Assembly (NCBI RefSeq): GCF_000699445.3
Contig: NC_067198.1
Location: 37,423,523-37,487,522 of the forward strand
From: Schistosoma haematobium
Lineage: Eukaryota; Platyhelminthes; Trematoda; Strigeidida; Schistosomatidae
Direction of reading: 5' to 3'
DNA length: 64,000 nt
Made by a program: the position numbers and the translations under genes. This document shows positions 1 to 11,404 of this stretch, one piece after another; positions within the stretch are counted from its first letter, which is position 1; each line of letters starts with the position of its first letter. Under the pieces are notes generated by a model. It saw only the letters and a list, made by a program, of their open reading frames with translations. It was not told the DNA's origin and ran no database searches.

Positions 1-855
1 CAACAATATCAATCTACGGTATTCATAAAAACTCTAAAACTGTTTATGTCTATCAGAGAAATTTGGAGAAAATTTGGTCACATTTTAAGTGCTTATATAG
101 TGATATTCCTAAAAAACCCTAAATTCAAATAGATTTCGTTATCCCTAGTATGAAATACCTTCTATTTATACAGATACCGAAAAGTGACTTTAAAATTATG
201 CCATCATTCCAAGAGTTAATTAAGCTAATCAATATACTACACATTTTGACGTAAATCTGCCTATCGAAATACATCAATATACATTAAAACTCGCTGTCTA
301 AGGCTTTTATTTTCTGCATAGAATTCAAAAATCTTTTTCAATTAACATTCATTTTAAAAAAAGTAACTTAGCCGAATATACATCCCATGAAATTTCAAAT
401 GCTTAGATTTGACAGATGAAGCTTTTATAAATTATTATTGTAATGAGAACTGAAGAATGTGAAAGATGTTTAGTTTTTCGAATGAGAATTTTGTCTCCAA
501 GATAAATCAATAACTATTGATTTCTTTTTTATTTATCTTTTATATTAAAAATCTCAAGTTGTGTGCTATATAAGAACCATTCATTCGGCTTACAGATATC
601 TTCATGTATCTAAATCATAAAGTTCAATCATTAGCTTTCTAATGAAATTTATTAAGAAGATTATACAGACTAAAGTTATACAACCATTTTCACAATACAG
701 ATTTTCACTAAAGTTATCTTATTGTTTATAAATCAATAAAATGCTGATTATTTTCAGGATTATTTTGTCAATTTTATCTGATGATATATAGACTAATTCT
801 ATATAATAATTAATGGACAATGATATAATGAACTAGATTTGATTCATTTAAATTA

Positions 856-1021
856 TCAGAAGGGGTTTTGTGGATATAATAGTAATTTTAATAGTTTAAA
901 TCATGAGTCAATTGAAGCTAGACCACCATGGAAAACCTGAAAGCACTGGACGGCCGTTTCATCCTATTGTGGGACTCCTCAGCAGTGCGCATCCAAGATC
1001 CCGCCCCCTCCCACGAGATTC
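856..1021 (-). mobile_element. SINE-H copy a, 5'-truncated, with hammerhead ribozyme
   Basis: On the minus strand this has the second half of the tRNA-derived SINE found repeatedly in the first 30 kb: the hammerhead block, then the conserved 3' segment that reads on this strand as a TTTTCCATGGTGGTCTAGC-type box followed by an ACTCATGAT-type box. The tRNA-like head is lost: similarity stops at the remnant of the CCGCGGGG-type stretch just past 1,015. Pol III transcription of this copy is therefore unlikely. Family assignment rests on shared sequence with 8,215-8,480 and 23,735-24,117. Confidence 0.8.
943..988 (-). ncRNA. Hammerhead ribozyme motif in SINE-H copy a
   Basis: Read on the minus strand: stem I GCACTG (988-983) pairs perfectly with CAGTGC (948-943). 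The core is CTGAGGA (982-976, matching CUGANGA). Helix II is GTCC closed by GGAT, with one G-U pair, and is followed by GAAA. A minimal stem III uses the palindrome CGGCCG, and cleavage would fall after GTC (951-949). All conserved catalytic positions are present. This is the same type I layout with almost no stem III as the known schistosome hammerhead. Activity is inferred, not shown. Confidence 0.75.
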
Positions 1022-1234
1022 ATTTAAATTAAACAAAACTTTATGCGGATTTATTTATCAGATTAAATTAATTTTTTTTTTAATGATCAATGATAAGAAT
1101 TATTATACATTTATGGTTTAATTGTTCAATTACCATAATCAATGTCCTATATTTTACACAAATTTTATGATTGTCTTTATATATTATCTATTTAGATTTA
1201 TATTTAGGTGATTAGATAAACTGTATACAGACTA

Positions 1235-1520
1235 CATTATAATTATTACACATGTAATAATATTTACTTGGTATTGCTTTGTTGAATCCTCCCATGGATG
1301 TTTAGGAGTGTAATTGATCAGTCTCTTATTGGCATATGTGCATACTGTGTGTAGTGCCTCGGTAGCTAAGTGGATAACGAGATGGCGTTTGAAGTGAACG
1401 GTACTGAGTTCATGCCCCAGAGTGAACATCAATCATCAGGTGCAAGTACACCTAACTGACGAGTCCCTAGTAGGACGAAACGAGCGTCCTGGATTCCACT
1501 GCTAGCCACTATCCATCTTT
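1235..1520 (+). mobile_element. Sm-alpha type element, rearranged head
   Basis: The right part (about 1,350-1,520) is a forward Sm-alpha unit. It has a tRNA-like head with an A-box-like GTAGCTAAGTGGATAA stretch and a B-box-like GAGTTCATGCC, followed by a hammerhead block and the CCACTATCCATCTTTGC tail. The left part (1,235-1,345) is the region that normally follows the ribozyme (compare 18,490-18,600), but here it lies in reverse orientation. The copy therefore joins two units head to head rather than in the usual tandem. Sm-alpha is an established schistosome satellite/SINE family. Confidence 0.75.
1442..1502 (+). ncRNA. Schistosome (Sm-alpha) hammerhead ribozyme
   Basis: The core CTGACGA is at 1,456-1,462, helix II GTCC/GGAC is perfect, GAAA is at 1,477-1,480, stem III is short (CGAGCG) and the cleavage triplet GTC is at 1,486-1,488. 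Stem I is formed by GCAAGTACACCTAA with CTGGATTCCACTGC and has mismatches, including A against C next to the core, so this copy may be slow. The arrangement is that of the published schistosome hammerhead; its assignment is firm, its activity is not. Confidence 0.85.
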
Positions 1521-1739
1521 GCATTTATGTGATAATAGATTGATGACATTTTGTTGTTATTAACATAATTCCACATTTATAATATTGTTTTGTTTTATCA
1601 AATGTCAGTGACTTGTACATAAGCAGAAGAAATTTGGTGTTCTTTTCGATTACTTTTTCGTATATAGCAATGTGCAATTGAGCTGAAGGTATCTTTATTA
1701 AATATAATTTTCACAGTTGAAATGATGAACTGATCTTAA

Positions 1740-2085
1740 CTAAACCAGCAATAAAAACTTGGAAGCATTGAAAGGGCATTTTTCACTACTATGGAACTCT
1801 CTAGCCATGAGTATCCACAACCACCACCCACCAAGGTGGGAATCGAGCCTAGGACCTTCAGTTTTGTGCAGGAATGCTAAACCTCTAGACCACTGAGCTG
1901 GCCTAAAACGGTGTTGATGTTTAACTTGAATCAATCTATGGTCTTGTGCAACCCTTCATTTATTGCCTACCATGAATAACTGTTTCACATCCAACACGGA
2001 TTGAACTCCGATGAATGAGTACTCTCAAGGAGTTCTATACTAGAACTAAAAAAGCCATCCAATGCTTCTAGGTTTTCAATAGTAG
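1740..2085 (-). mobile_element. Diverged SINE-H relative
   Basis: On the minus strand the sequence keeps a tRNA-like head with a GAGCTGGCCTAA/CTCAGTGGTCTAGAGG A-box region (about 1,890-1,905) and a B-box-like GGTCCTAGGCTCGATTCCC (about 1,838-1,856). The linker spacing matches other SINE-H copies, as does the pre-head segment at 1,975-2,060, whose GGAGTTCAATCC stretch recurs in copies g, h and i. The hammerhead core is not intact. Assigned by order of conserved blocks rather than close identity. Confidence 0.5.
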
Positions 2086-2937
2086 TCTCCCTCGTTGATC
2101 GGTTCGTGACTTCAGCTGTGAAAATGCTACTAAATATCATTTGTTTAGGAAATCGAATCATTTGACCCTAAGCTTTTTTTAAAACTAATGTTTACTTCAC
2201 GTGTCATTCCAACTTACTTTGTCGATTGTCTATAATACAGATAAGTTACAATCATAAATCGATCGGTCAATGTAATTAGTGAATAACTAAAATTATTGTG
2301 TACTTAGTTTTACTGCTCACTGAAGTTTCAGTTGACTCATGAAGTAACTATATCATGCTGAGAAACCGAATAAGTTTATCTTTGAATAATCATTAGTATG
2401 TGATATTAATTTTTAAAGTGTAAACAAAATTTTCCTGAATATCATCCATCTACCATGCGTTATTTGGAAAAAATCATTCTTTATTTAAGAATTGTACCGT
2501 GTATCTTCATCTGTTTATTTTTGTCAATATTCGATTGTAACATGAAGTTCAGTGTACCTTTAAATTATGCAATTTAAACTTTGTCAGGTTTAAGCGTTCA
2601 CATGCAAGCAATGTTGACTTATGAATAACTTAAACAATATTAAATAAATCAGTACTTCTTAGTAGTATATGTCGTTTCATTTAAAATAATCCAGGTTTTG
2701 GAGTGTTTGATGAAGTTAGTGTAGTAAACAAAACAAATTCAATATTGTGAAGCATGGGAAAAGTCTCTTGAAATATTTGTTTTTTTTTCGGATGCATTTT
2801 ATTATTCCTACTTCATTCATCTTTATAATTCCATTTTAATTATTCTGTTCAAGTTTAAAGCTTATTTATAAGACTGAAGTTATTCATTTGACTTTTACAA
2901 CATTGTTTCACCTCGTATTTTTTCGTTATTGTTTACA

Positions 2938-3295
2938 GAGTCTAAGTGATATGGATTCACCACATCATGATTTGAACATGTCAGAAACTTCACTATCATA
3001 TATTACTCGTGGATTACAAATTATCGATTATTTAGAAGATGATCTATGGGCAGCCACAATTTTACAATGTGACAATAGTTCAAATGCTGGTCTACTGCGA
3101 CAACTTGAAGCTGGATGTCGGCTAGAACCAGAGGCATATAAAATGGAACGTGTACAAACTGTGAAAAATCGTGAAACTGTCATTGATTTCCCTAGTAAAC
3201 CAACAGTGAGAACAATAGGTTTAAGTCGAAGTAATAGTGATACGGATTCAATCAATACAACACTCACTGGAGTTGATTTTGATGGTGAAACATGA
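2938..3295 (+). CDS. Candidate 3'-terminal exon of an unrecognised protein
   Basis: An open frame follows a good splice acceptor (pyrimidine-rich TTTTTCGTTATTGTTTACAG ending at 2,938) and runs to TGA at 3,293-3,295. It encodes about 118 residues with gene-like composition. There is an acidic, serine-rich start (SLSDMDSPHHDLNMSETSLS), then a probably helical stretch around YITRGLQIIDYLEDDLWAATILQ, and a Ser/Thr/Asp-rich tail ending GVDFDGET. No domain is recognised. The upstream exons would lie to the left or outside the window; none is evident here. It stands out because surrounding frames are AT-driven and short. It could be the C-terminus of a scaffold or regulatory protein, but that is only a guess from composition. 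Confidence 0.5.
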
Positions 3296-3869
3296 CAGAT
3301 TGATCAAGTAATAATAATTACATACTTATCCCTGTGTATTACTTTAGACGACCGATAAGTGTCCTAACACAACCTTGTACATTTATGCCCAACATTTGTG
3401 TTGAAGACTTGAGTTCATACCGAATTTTTGATGTTTCCCCTGCATCAAATCTCACAAGAATATGCTTTTTATTTTAGAGTATTAGGCCTTACCTTTATGC
3501 TGTACACTTCTTATACAAATTATCAATAGAATCTCATTTGCTCAAAGTATTCTGGAGTTGTTCGTATGTATTTTACGATAGTAGATATTGAACTGTACTG
3601 TAGTGTAACTCGGTAGATCTCACAACTTCGTCCTAAACACTAGAGAAACTACTGTACATCGAACCTGGCACTAAGTGGTCAGACTATTTGATGCTGCGAA
3701 CACTTAAAAAGATTCCCAGATAAAATTTGCTATTGACTATTTAAGGATCAAATAGACAATATCAAAATATTTAGACCCAATTAATTTACACACAGGTTAC
3801 TAACAGCTCTTTGAATATTCTTGGAATTCATCGAATTACTAGAGACTGCTTTCTTATTAAGGCGAACGA

Positions 3870-3917
3870 ATAGAGCGAAGAAATTTCTTTTCAGTTAATT
3901 TCTCATCATGGCTATAT
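3870..3917 (-). repeat. Terminal-repeat fragment shared with the Penelope-like element
   Basis: On the minus strand this matches the segment at 54,597-54,650, 3' of the Penelope-like ORF: GCCATGATGA, a TGAAAAGAA block, TTTCTTCGCTC and ATTCGTTC in the same order. The two copies together suggest a hammerhead-like fold (see findings). The fragment is isolated; no Penelope coding sequence adjoins it. Confidence 0.55.
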
Positions 3918-4835
3918 GTATGTATGTGTGTGTGATTTACAACAATGAGGTAATCCTCATCCAGTAGTTGGGTTACGTAATAACTATATACTGTCACTGT
4001 AGGTATAAAACAATATCGACTAATTGGAAGAAAGAGGATGATAATAATCAAAGTAATTGTTCGACAAGCCAAACGGTTGATTTGTTGAATAATAAATAAA
4101 AACGAAAGAAACAACAGAATATTTTGATGTGAAAATTAATAGACGAATGATCATACTTAGATCTTTAAATTATATGATTTCAGAAGTGATTTTCCTGGAT
4201 TTGTTTTTGGGACTTTTATTTAGACAATCAAATAAATCTTGATTGCATCGGTCTTATTTGTTCTCACTGAGAGTTGTGGGAATCGTGGTGATATTTGTTT
4301 AAGAATATAAGCAATAAGACTGAGTATTCAACAGAGGCAATACGTATACAATAGAGACCACACCTACATAGATAGAAAAGGTGACATATGCACATTCACT
4401 GAAATCACCCCTGATATTTCAGTAGTGACCAAAAATTGGGCGCTAAAGACATAGTCAACAGGAACGCGGATATAATGGTTAAATCACTAGTTTTCCTTAG
4501 AAAAAAAGTTTCAGATATTACTATTAGAAATTTCCCGATTCAAAGATACCATCTGATTATCATCATAATAATTTAATGTACAACAATAAATAATGGTGTG
4601 ACGTGCGGTGCTCAAGCTTTGATACTGATACACAATCTCACCATGTATGCGAGCTTAAACGGCTACTAGAGCAAAAAGACAAATGAGAACTGAAGTCTAT
4701 TGATCAAACCGAATTAGAATGTAAGTATCACCACTCGAAAAAGTATGCAACTTCAGAAAGCACGCATAAAATGTTTAGATAACTTTAATCACAAAATTTA
4801 ATGTTATTCAACAATTTTTGTTATTACATATACAG

Positions 4836-5112
4836 GGTATATGGTGAATCTTTTGAGGTCATCACTGATATGGTTGTGGATAGACATTTAAAATCTTGCA
4901 AACTCATGGCAGGCGTTGTCTTAACAGATACTAGCTATCCATTTCGTTTATATATTCCTCCCCGTCTATCTCCTGGTAGAACGAGACGTCAGTGCATTAG
5001 AATCCATGCACGGAAGCAAAAATATAAAAGCTCTACAATACCTTATCTAGGAAATATACCATGTGACGAACAGGTTGTAAGAGCTGACCTAGTCAATACC
5101 TCGTATTCTTAA
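4836..5112 (+). CDS. Candidate terminal exon, unknown product
   Basis: An open frame of about 92 codons begins right after TTATTACATATACAG (acceptor AG at 4,834-4,835) and ends TAA at 5,110-5,112. The product has a hydrophobic central part (KLMAGVVLTDTSYPFRLYIPP) and then a basic part (GRTRRQCIRIHARKQKYK). No family is recognised. It stops just before a truncated retroelement 3' end. It may be a last exon whose 3' UTR absorbed the repeat, or a decayed retroelement frame; I cannot decide. Confidence 0.3.
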
Positions 5113-5117
5113 ACATA

Positions 5118-5244
5118 TTTCCCTGCTTCGGTCTGGGCACCCGGGCAGTATCACAGCCCACACACACAGATATGGTGTGGCGCATATATATTTGGTGCCC
5201 TCTTGTACCGATATTTATGTGTTGAAATAATAATAATAATAAAC
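5118..5244 (+). mobile_element. 5'-truncated retroelement 3' end (repeat family R3)
   Basis: The sequence starts at GCTTCGGTCTGGGCACCCGGGC, passes through GTGTGGCGCATATATATTTGG and ends in (TAA)n. The same 3' end occurs at 38,461-38,575 (minus), 61,744-61,812 and 62,700-62,820. The A-rich simple-repeat tail marks it as a target-primed retrotransposition product. Confidence 0.75.
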
Positions 5245-6699
5245 ATATTTCTGATTGAAAAGTTGCAGTGACTATAATATTGTTAGTTTCATTTCATTTA
5301 ATTCCAGGTAAACTATTTACTTAGTTTATGTATATATGTATGCAGTTATCGCTTTTTTCGTTCTTTTGTTTTGTTAAAGAAACTTGTTGAAGTATTTTGT
5401 TCTGCGAATTCTGTATTGTACCGAAAGTTCAATACTGAACGAAGCCACTAATAATAATAGTGGTAAATTCCTCGAAATTATATCTCTTTAGTTAAAATGC
5501 TTGTCACTGACGTATAAATGGCAACTGGACGAAAATAATTGTTAGCAGACAGTAGTATGGAGTGAAAAATAAAAAGCAGACAATTATGACTATAAAATAC
5601 TAAAACTTTTAAAGTAAACAGAATTCATTGGTTAAGGGAATTGTATGTATAAATCTTTCCTGAAGTTATTTACTTAATTTTACAAGTCAGATTTAAAACT
5701 ATGTGTACCTGACACTTACTGAAATTTTGTAAATGGTAACAGTTATAACTGAAAACAATACCAGCCTTGATATCTGTTTCGTTGAAATGACAACTTAGCA
5801 TTCTTCATAGAACGTGCCTAAATGCCCAAATTCACGTGAAAATCCTGACCATTTTCTAAAATCAGTGATTTATTTTACTTAAGTTCTGAAATTCACGTAA
5901 AATATACTATGAATGAGTGCTGAGATAAAATCTTTTAGCCACTCATTAATCTAAAGACATGTCAAAAAGTCAGTTACAAGGCTATCGGCTATCAATTAGA
6001 AGTAGTAGACTTCATACTATTTTCTATCAAAATTTATAAATGTTTACAAATGTTTTAGCTACTTAATTTAAATAAGTAAACATTTAGAATATACGAAAGT
6101 TTTAGGCTATTTTAAAAAATGTGTTGACTTGAAATTCTACCCCCAATACATACTAAATCTTACACTTAAATCAAAGTACATCGGAGTCAATCAAATTCAA
6201 CCTATTAACTGAACAACTCTATACAAAGCTAGAGATTTGGATAAGTTAGTTGGAGAATCCAACCAACGATATTGATAAAAGCTCTAAATGATTAGATGCT
6301 CTGTAGAGGAGTTATCAGCGACCGAACTAAATTTTTTTACCTGAAGACTTGCTTCTGATTATTTTTATTACAGTAAACTGCACGTTCAATTACTTCAACA
6401 TGTTTCACAAAAGTTTTATGACTATTATATTGCCCATTCCTCAGAAGCTTTCCTGTAACCTTATCAACCTTTTTAGGATAGTGATTTGTTTTATTCTATG
6501 ACTACTCAATATAATTCTTACTTCAGTTAGTTTATTGAATGCGATCTCTAATTGTGAATATTCTATAACCTTGATTTAACTTCACTGAAATATTACGAGG
6601 CTAGTAAGATACATACTATTACTAACCTCGTACATATTCTTGTGACTTATCATGTTAGTTAAAAGTTGAATACAATAATGTTTCGAAAATAGATATTCA

Positions 6700-6860
6700 G
6701 TCAGTCAGTCAGTCGATGTAGGAGGAATATTAGGAATCGAAGAGGGAGGCTGATTATGACCTGTCTGACATGGTAGAACCTTGAGGAACGCTTGTCCCAG
6801 CCAGTATAGCTCGGTTGTATCATCACGATAGGCGAGCCCGATCACCACGTCAAGGTAACA
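6700..6860 (-). mobile_element. Non-LTR retrotransposon 3' UTR fragment with (TGAC)n tail
   Basis: It begins with (CAGT)n at about 6,697, the tail on the minus strand. It continues into a GC-richer block (GCTCGGTTGTATCATC, GGCGAGCCCGATCACC) unlike the flanks. The same type of (TGAC)n tail ends the RTE copies at 44,101 and 61,851. No coding remains. Confidence 0.45.
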
Positions 6861-8150
6861 ACATTTGTTTATTCAGATAGAGAATAAACAAGAATATATT
6901 AAACATAAATTTAACATAATCACCAACTAGCTTAATATTTTCTTATAGAGTCATAAATTTAGCACGATAAATACAAATGTTGTCATAAATGTAGTGGAAC
7001 ACAAGTACAAAGAAAATGTACATTAATATTAACTTAATCATTACTCAATCAAGAATAACACTTATTTATTAGACCTGTTCAAACAAGAATAATTTCAATA
7101 GAAACGTAGTAAGAATTATTACAAATATCATTTTAGTAAAAGTTTAAAATAAACATTTGCACAAATAAGGGTGATTTTATCCGCAACGCAACCATGTAAG
7201 CCTAATGTACCGCCCAGTGTAATGACGGTCATCTGTGCGTTCAAGTAATCATAGAATTTGTCATTTCATAATGTATTTTTAATTAAATAACTAGATTATG
7301 TTGTTAATTTTGCTCTGGTTATAGTTTTTATTTGCCACATCTGACTGCGTTACACTGTACGTTTATTGCACGCTGGGATGATATCCCAAATCATAGTGAA
7401 TTTAATCACATAATTGATTGTTTCCAGATAGACCGTCAGTGCATGATGTTACTGAAGAAAGGATTGTTGTACTCAAAACAAAACGGATTAACATTTTATA
7501 ACATAAGACTAGCCAGATTGCCTGAAGAAATAGATTGACTTGAGTAGCAGCAGCAAAAACCCAGAAAACAATGTTGAATCCAAATAAATTTCACACCAAC
7601 ATTTAGAACATTACATCAACTGAGGTATTTTAGCACACTGAAACATTAAATTATGTAGCGACACAAAAAAATAGCTGATAAAACAAAGAACGTAGAAAGC
7701 TGACCGCCACTGCTTACAAAGATGGCGGATATAATAATTCCCACTTCATTCTGATTGGTTGCTAAGCTGATTGTAACGTTTACGAAATCAAATAAGTAGT
7801 GTATCGAAATATTAAATATTTTATTCAGATCGACAAACAAATGATTCTGACATAATTTCTCCTTTTATAGTTACTTTAACAAATTTTGATATTCATTATC
7901 CATATTTTAAGTTATAGAATAAAATATCGATAAACTCTGCAGAATAATTGTAGTTTATACTTTGATAAACTGATGATTATATCATCTCTACTCATTATCT
8001 TACCAAATATTACTATCATAATATCGATTTTCTATTTTAAGTTATGTATTATTCTACTGACCAGTGTAAAGAATATATATATAGTGACTCGTGTAATTGT
8101 ATCCTCATCATGTAGTTATGGCAAATATATATTCGATTATTATCACAAAG

Positions 8151-8480
8151 GGTTTGTGGAGATTTTAGAAATTACACAGATTGAAATCATGAGTCAATTG
8201 AAGCTAGACCACCACTGAAGACAATGGTATACGGTGGCGCAAATTCGTGGATTGGTTGAGGTTAGACATTAACACCATTGAATGCCGGCTCAGTGGTCTA
8301 GTTGGTTAAGAGCTTGGCACGAGACTGATATGTCCTGTGTTTGAATCCCGCGGGGTGCGGGATCGTGGATGCGCACTGCTGAGGAGTCCCATACTAGGAC
8401 GAAACGGCCGTCCGGTGATTCCAGGTTTTCCATGGTGGTCTAGCTTCAACTGACTCATGATTTCAATCTGTGATATATTT
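8151..8480 (+). mobile_element. SINE-H copy b, fold-back form with intact head
   Basis: The forward unit 8,215-8,480 has a tRNA-like head with A box GGCTCAGTGGTCTAGTTGG (8,287-8,305) and B box GTGTTTGAATCCC (8,337-8,349), a hammerhead, and the conserved 3' segment. Left of it, 8,151-8,214 is the same 3' segment in reverse complement. Arms 8,175-8,212 and 8,435-8,472 are 38 nt long with one mismatch, so the transcript could snap back around the head and ribozyme. Confidence 0.85.
8374..8417 (+). ncRNA. Hammerhead ribozyme motif in SINE-H copy b
   Basis: Stem I is CACTG (8,374-8,378) with CGGTG (8,413-8,417), including one G-U. The core CTGAGGA is at 8,379-8,385, helix II GTCC/GGAC is perfect with a CATACTA loop, GAAA is at 8,401-8,404, stem III is the palindrome CGGCCG and cleavage would be after GTC (8,410-8,412). 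Every conserved core position is present; it is one of the best candidates in the window for an active ribozyme. Confidence 0.85.
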
Positions 8481-9000
8481 GATTAGTTTCTTAAAAATCT
8501 TTATATTTCTCTTCCATTTGAATAAAATAAAACAAGACTGATTCAGCGAAGAGTTCTCTTTTCGAAGCCATACAATCACAGATATATACTTGTTTTTCAA
8601 AAATGATAATAATAGTGATAATAAAAGTTCTTTTAATATTGATAACAGTAGCGTAAAATAAATAGAGGTTTAAAAATCGTATTCTTACTGAGGACACTGA
8701 GTTATGTGTACGAAAGACACTGGGTAACCTCTTTTTCTAACTTGGTCATAATCTCTCATAATTTCTTCTTTCTTTTTTATGCTTTTCTTCATTCACTGCG
8801 ATCTACTTTTTTTCCATCTTCTCTATAGACCTTTAACCAGTAACTGGTTTGTTTCTGTTTCTATGATTCTTATGATTACAATTCAGCCTGCTTTTCCAAT
8901 TATAATTTATCTATTTTCGTGATGAATGTTAAAGCTATCAACAACAAAGTTATTTTTAGTTATCTTGATATGCCTTTGTTTATACTACCTCAATAATTTC

Positions 9001-9066
9001 TTACTTACTTAAGCCTGTCACTCTCGTGGGGAGACATAAGCAGCCCACCAGCATTGTCCATTGAGC
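9001..9066 (-). mobile_element. RTE-type 3' end fragment
   Basis: The (TTAC)n tail is followed by CCTGTCACTC and GCAGCCCACCAGCATT. This is the extreme 3' end of the RTE family whose coding tail is seen at 13,011-13,379. Only about 65 bp survive. Confidence 0.65.
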
Positions 9067-10099
9067 TTTGAAAATGAATTCACCGGAAAGAGAACTCTGA
9101 ACCAATCTTCTTTTAATTTATGCCTCATTTACATTTGAACAGATTATTGGACTGCTTTTACTGATAACTAGTGACGGTTAGCCATACTGGAAGCAAGACT
9201 GTTACCACCGATGAGATTCGATTATGATAATTCTTTACCGTAAGTTAACTTAACCTAAAAATGTGGACCAGTGAATTTCAGCTGAGTATAATTACCTTGG
9301 TAAGTAAAAATCGTAAGCTCGGTCATGTTCAGACTCATTAACTTGGATTTCTTAAAATTTGTGGGCTAGACTGAGGTATCTGTTTAATATTTACAAAGTG
9401 CCGTTTATGTTCATTCATAGTGGAGGTTTACTAGATCTATTATCAAGTTTTTTACTTTTGTGGTTGTTTAAGCTACTCGTGAGTAGTAATAAAAATATTC
9501 TAATGAGTAGTTTTAGAAATCTTTCATAACTCCATAAGACAACCCATATCTTGGTGTTAATTCATAGTTTATCAGTAGTGCTACTAATCAAAGATAAATT
9601 AAGATTAATTGTACGTTTAAGTATGAGATTGAACCTGTTTGGATTTTTGAGTTTTCTGTTTAAGGAAAAGTAAATATTGAGGGAGATTTTCTTGAAAATT
9701 GCCTAGTTTGAAATTTCACATTAATCCAGTCAACTGTAACAATCACATCAATCAGTCTGATACAAAGTACGCATAAAAAAACTTGTCAATTTAACGGGTT
9801 CAATAATAAGAACTGTCTTTAAACATTTCTATGTATTCAGAAACCCTAGAAATGAAATCACACTTATAGCATACTATTACATTTTCATTAAATGAGGAAG
9901 GTATTTCCTAATACAAAATGATCAGTGGTCTTTTGTATCCTCCATTATTAAACGAATTACATCTAGAAAGTTACAGAATCCTTATTAACTAGATAGAATC
10001 ATCAAGTATTTGGTTATATTTGCTGTTGGATTGTTTAATGATTAAACAAAATACTGATACTCGTACTTGACTAAGGACATAACTAACTACTTGATACTA

Positions 10100-10101
<2 letters not shown>

Positions 10102-10133
<32 letters not shown>

Positions 10134-10486
10134 GCCTGTTACTCCTCGTGGAGGAGTATAGGCCGCTCATCAGCATTCTCCATCCAACCCTGTCCTGGCC
10201 AGTCCTTTCCAGCTCTTTCCAGTTGTTATTCATCCTTTTCATATTTGCTTTTATTTTCCGACGTAATGTGTTCTTTGTCCTTCCTCTTTTCCGATCCCCT
10301 TCAGGATTCCATGTTAGGGCTTACATCATGATGCAGTTTGGTGATTTGAGTAATGTATGTCCTATCCATTTCCATCATCTTTTCCTAATTTCCTGTTCAG
10401 CTGGAAGCTGGTTTATTCTCTCCCGCAAAAGGTTGTTGTTGATGGTATCCGGCCAATGGATGTTGAGTAGGTGAAAGCCGAGTTCC
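10102..10486 (-). mobile_element. 5'-truncated RTE-clade retrotransposon with target site duplication
   Basis: Read on the minus strand, it encodes the C-terminal end of an RTE polyprotein: [43 protein letters not shown], then DRVGWRML and SNRRK before a (TAAG)n tail. Two internal stops break it. It is flanked by an 11-12 bp direct repeat TTGATACTAACT (10,091 and 10,487), the expected duplication of target-primed insertion. It resembles the SR2 group of schistosome RTE elements. Confidence 0.85.
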
Positions 10487-11404
10487 TTGATACTAACTAC
10501 AACGGAAAAAAGATTAATATTCTTCTATGCAAGGAACAAATTAAAACTGTAGACAGAGTTTATTATCCATTAATCAAAAGATTGACGACTAATAAACCAA
10601 TTATTTCTCCACTGATTACAAAAACGGTATCAAAATTACAATGAACTGTATATGATTTATTGATGTGTTCAATATGTAAATGTGAATATGTTCAACTAGG
10701 TAGTAGTTGATATAAATTAGTCAATAACGAACTGTATGTGCACACTTTAAAATGTCAGTTTTTTTTTACAGGTTGAATCCACAATATAATAAATTACTGA
10801 GTTTTATATTTAATTCTTCCTAATAGATTGTTATAGACTATACTTAAAAATCTTTGATTCATAATACTATTTACAAAAGCACAGGTTCGTCCAATATCTA
10901 TGTTCATAATCCAGTTAATTTCAGAGATTCAGTGAACTCTTTCCTGGGTTTAGATAAAATATATATATATAAGGATTAATATAAAATCAAACAAAAGAAT
11001 TAACTTGGGATTGATTTGGTCTTTTACCAATTGATATCAACTTGGGGAATTATTGTAAACTTGGAAATATTGGACGTCTCTTTCGGCTTAATATGGAACT
11101 TCTTAGTAGAGTACACATAATTCTAGGGAATAAATTCAAAAATTTTGTATTTCGTGAATGATATCATTTTACGTGTAAAATCAATTTTAACTAAGATCTA
11201 TCAACTTCTCGAAGAAATGATGAATTCATACACCATCTTGAACAGGTTATGGTTAAATAAGAATCCATTTTAATCGTTATTTTTGCAAACTAACACCTGT
11301 ATGTAAACTTCTGACTTTGAAATTAAAATATAAGATTGATGATTCCAGCTAGATATTATATGGTATCATGAAGAATTCGATTTCTTTCATAAATAATCTT
11401 ACTA

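Noticed and set aside
8287..8349. Possible genuine tRNA gene from the good A and B boxes
   Set aside because: No acceptor stem or anticodon arm closes around the boxes, and the same sequence recurs in about ten diverged copies followed by a ribozyme; it is a SINE head.
10067..10474. 135-codon plus-strand open frame
   Set aside because: It lies antisense to the minus-strand RTE fragment; its composition (Leu/Phe runs from the CTTA repeat) is a by-product of that element.
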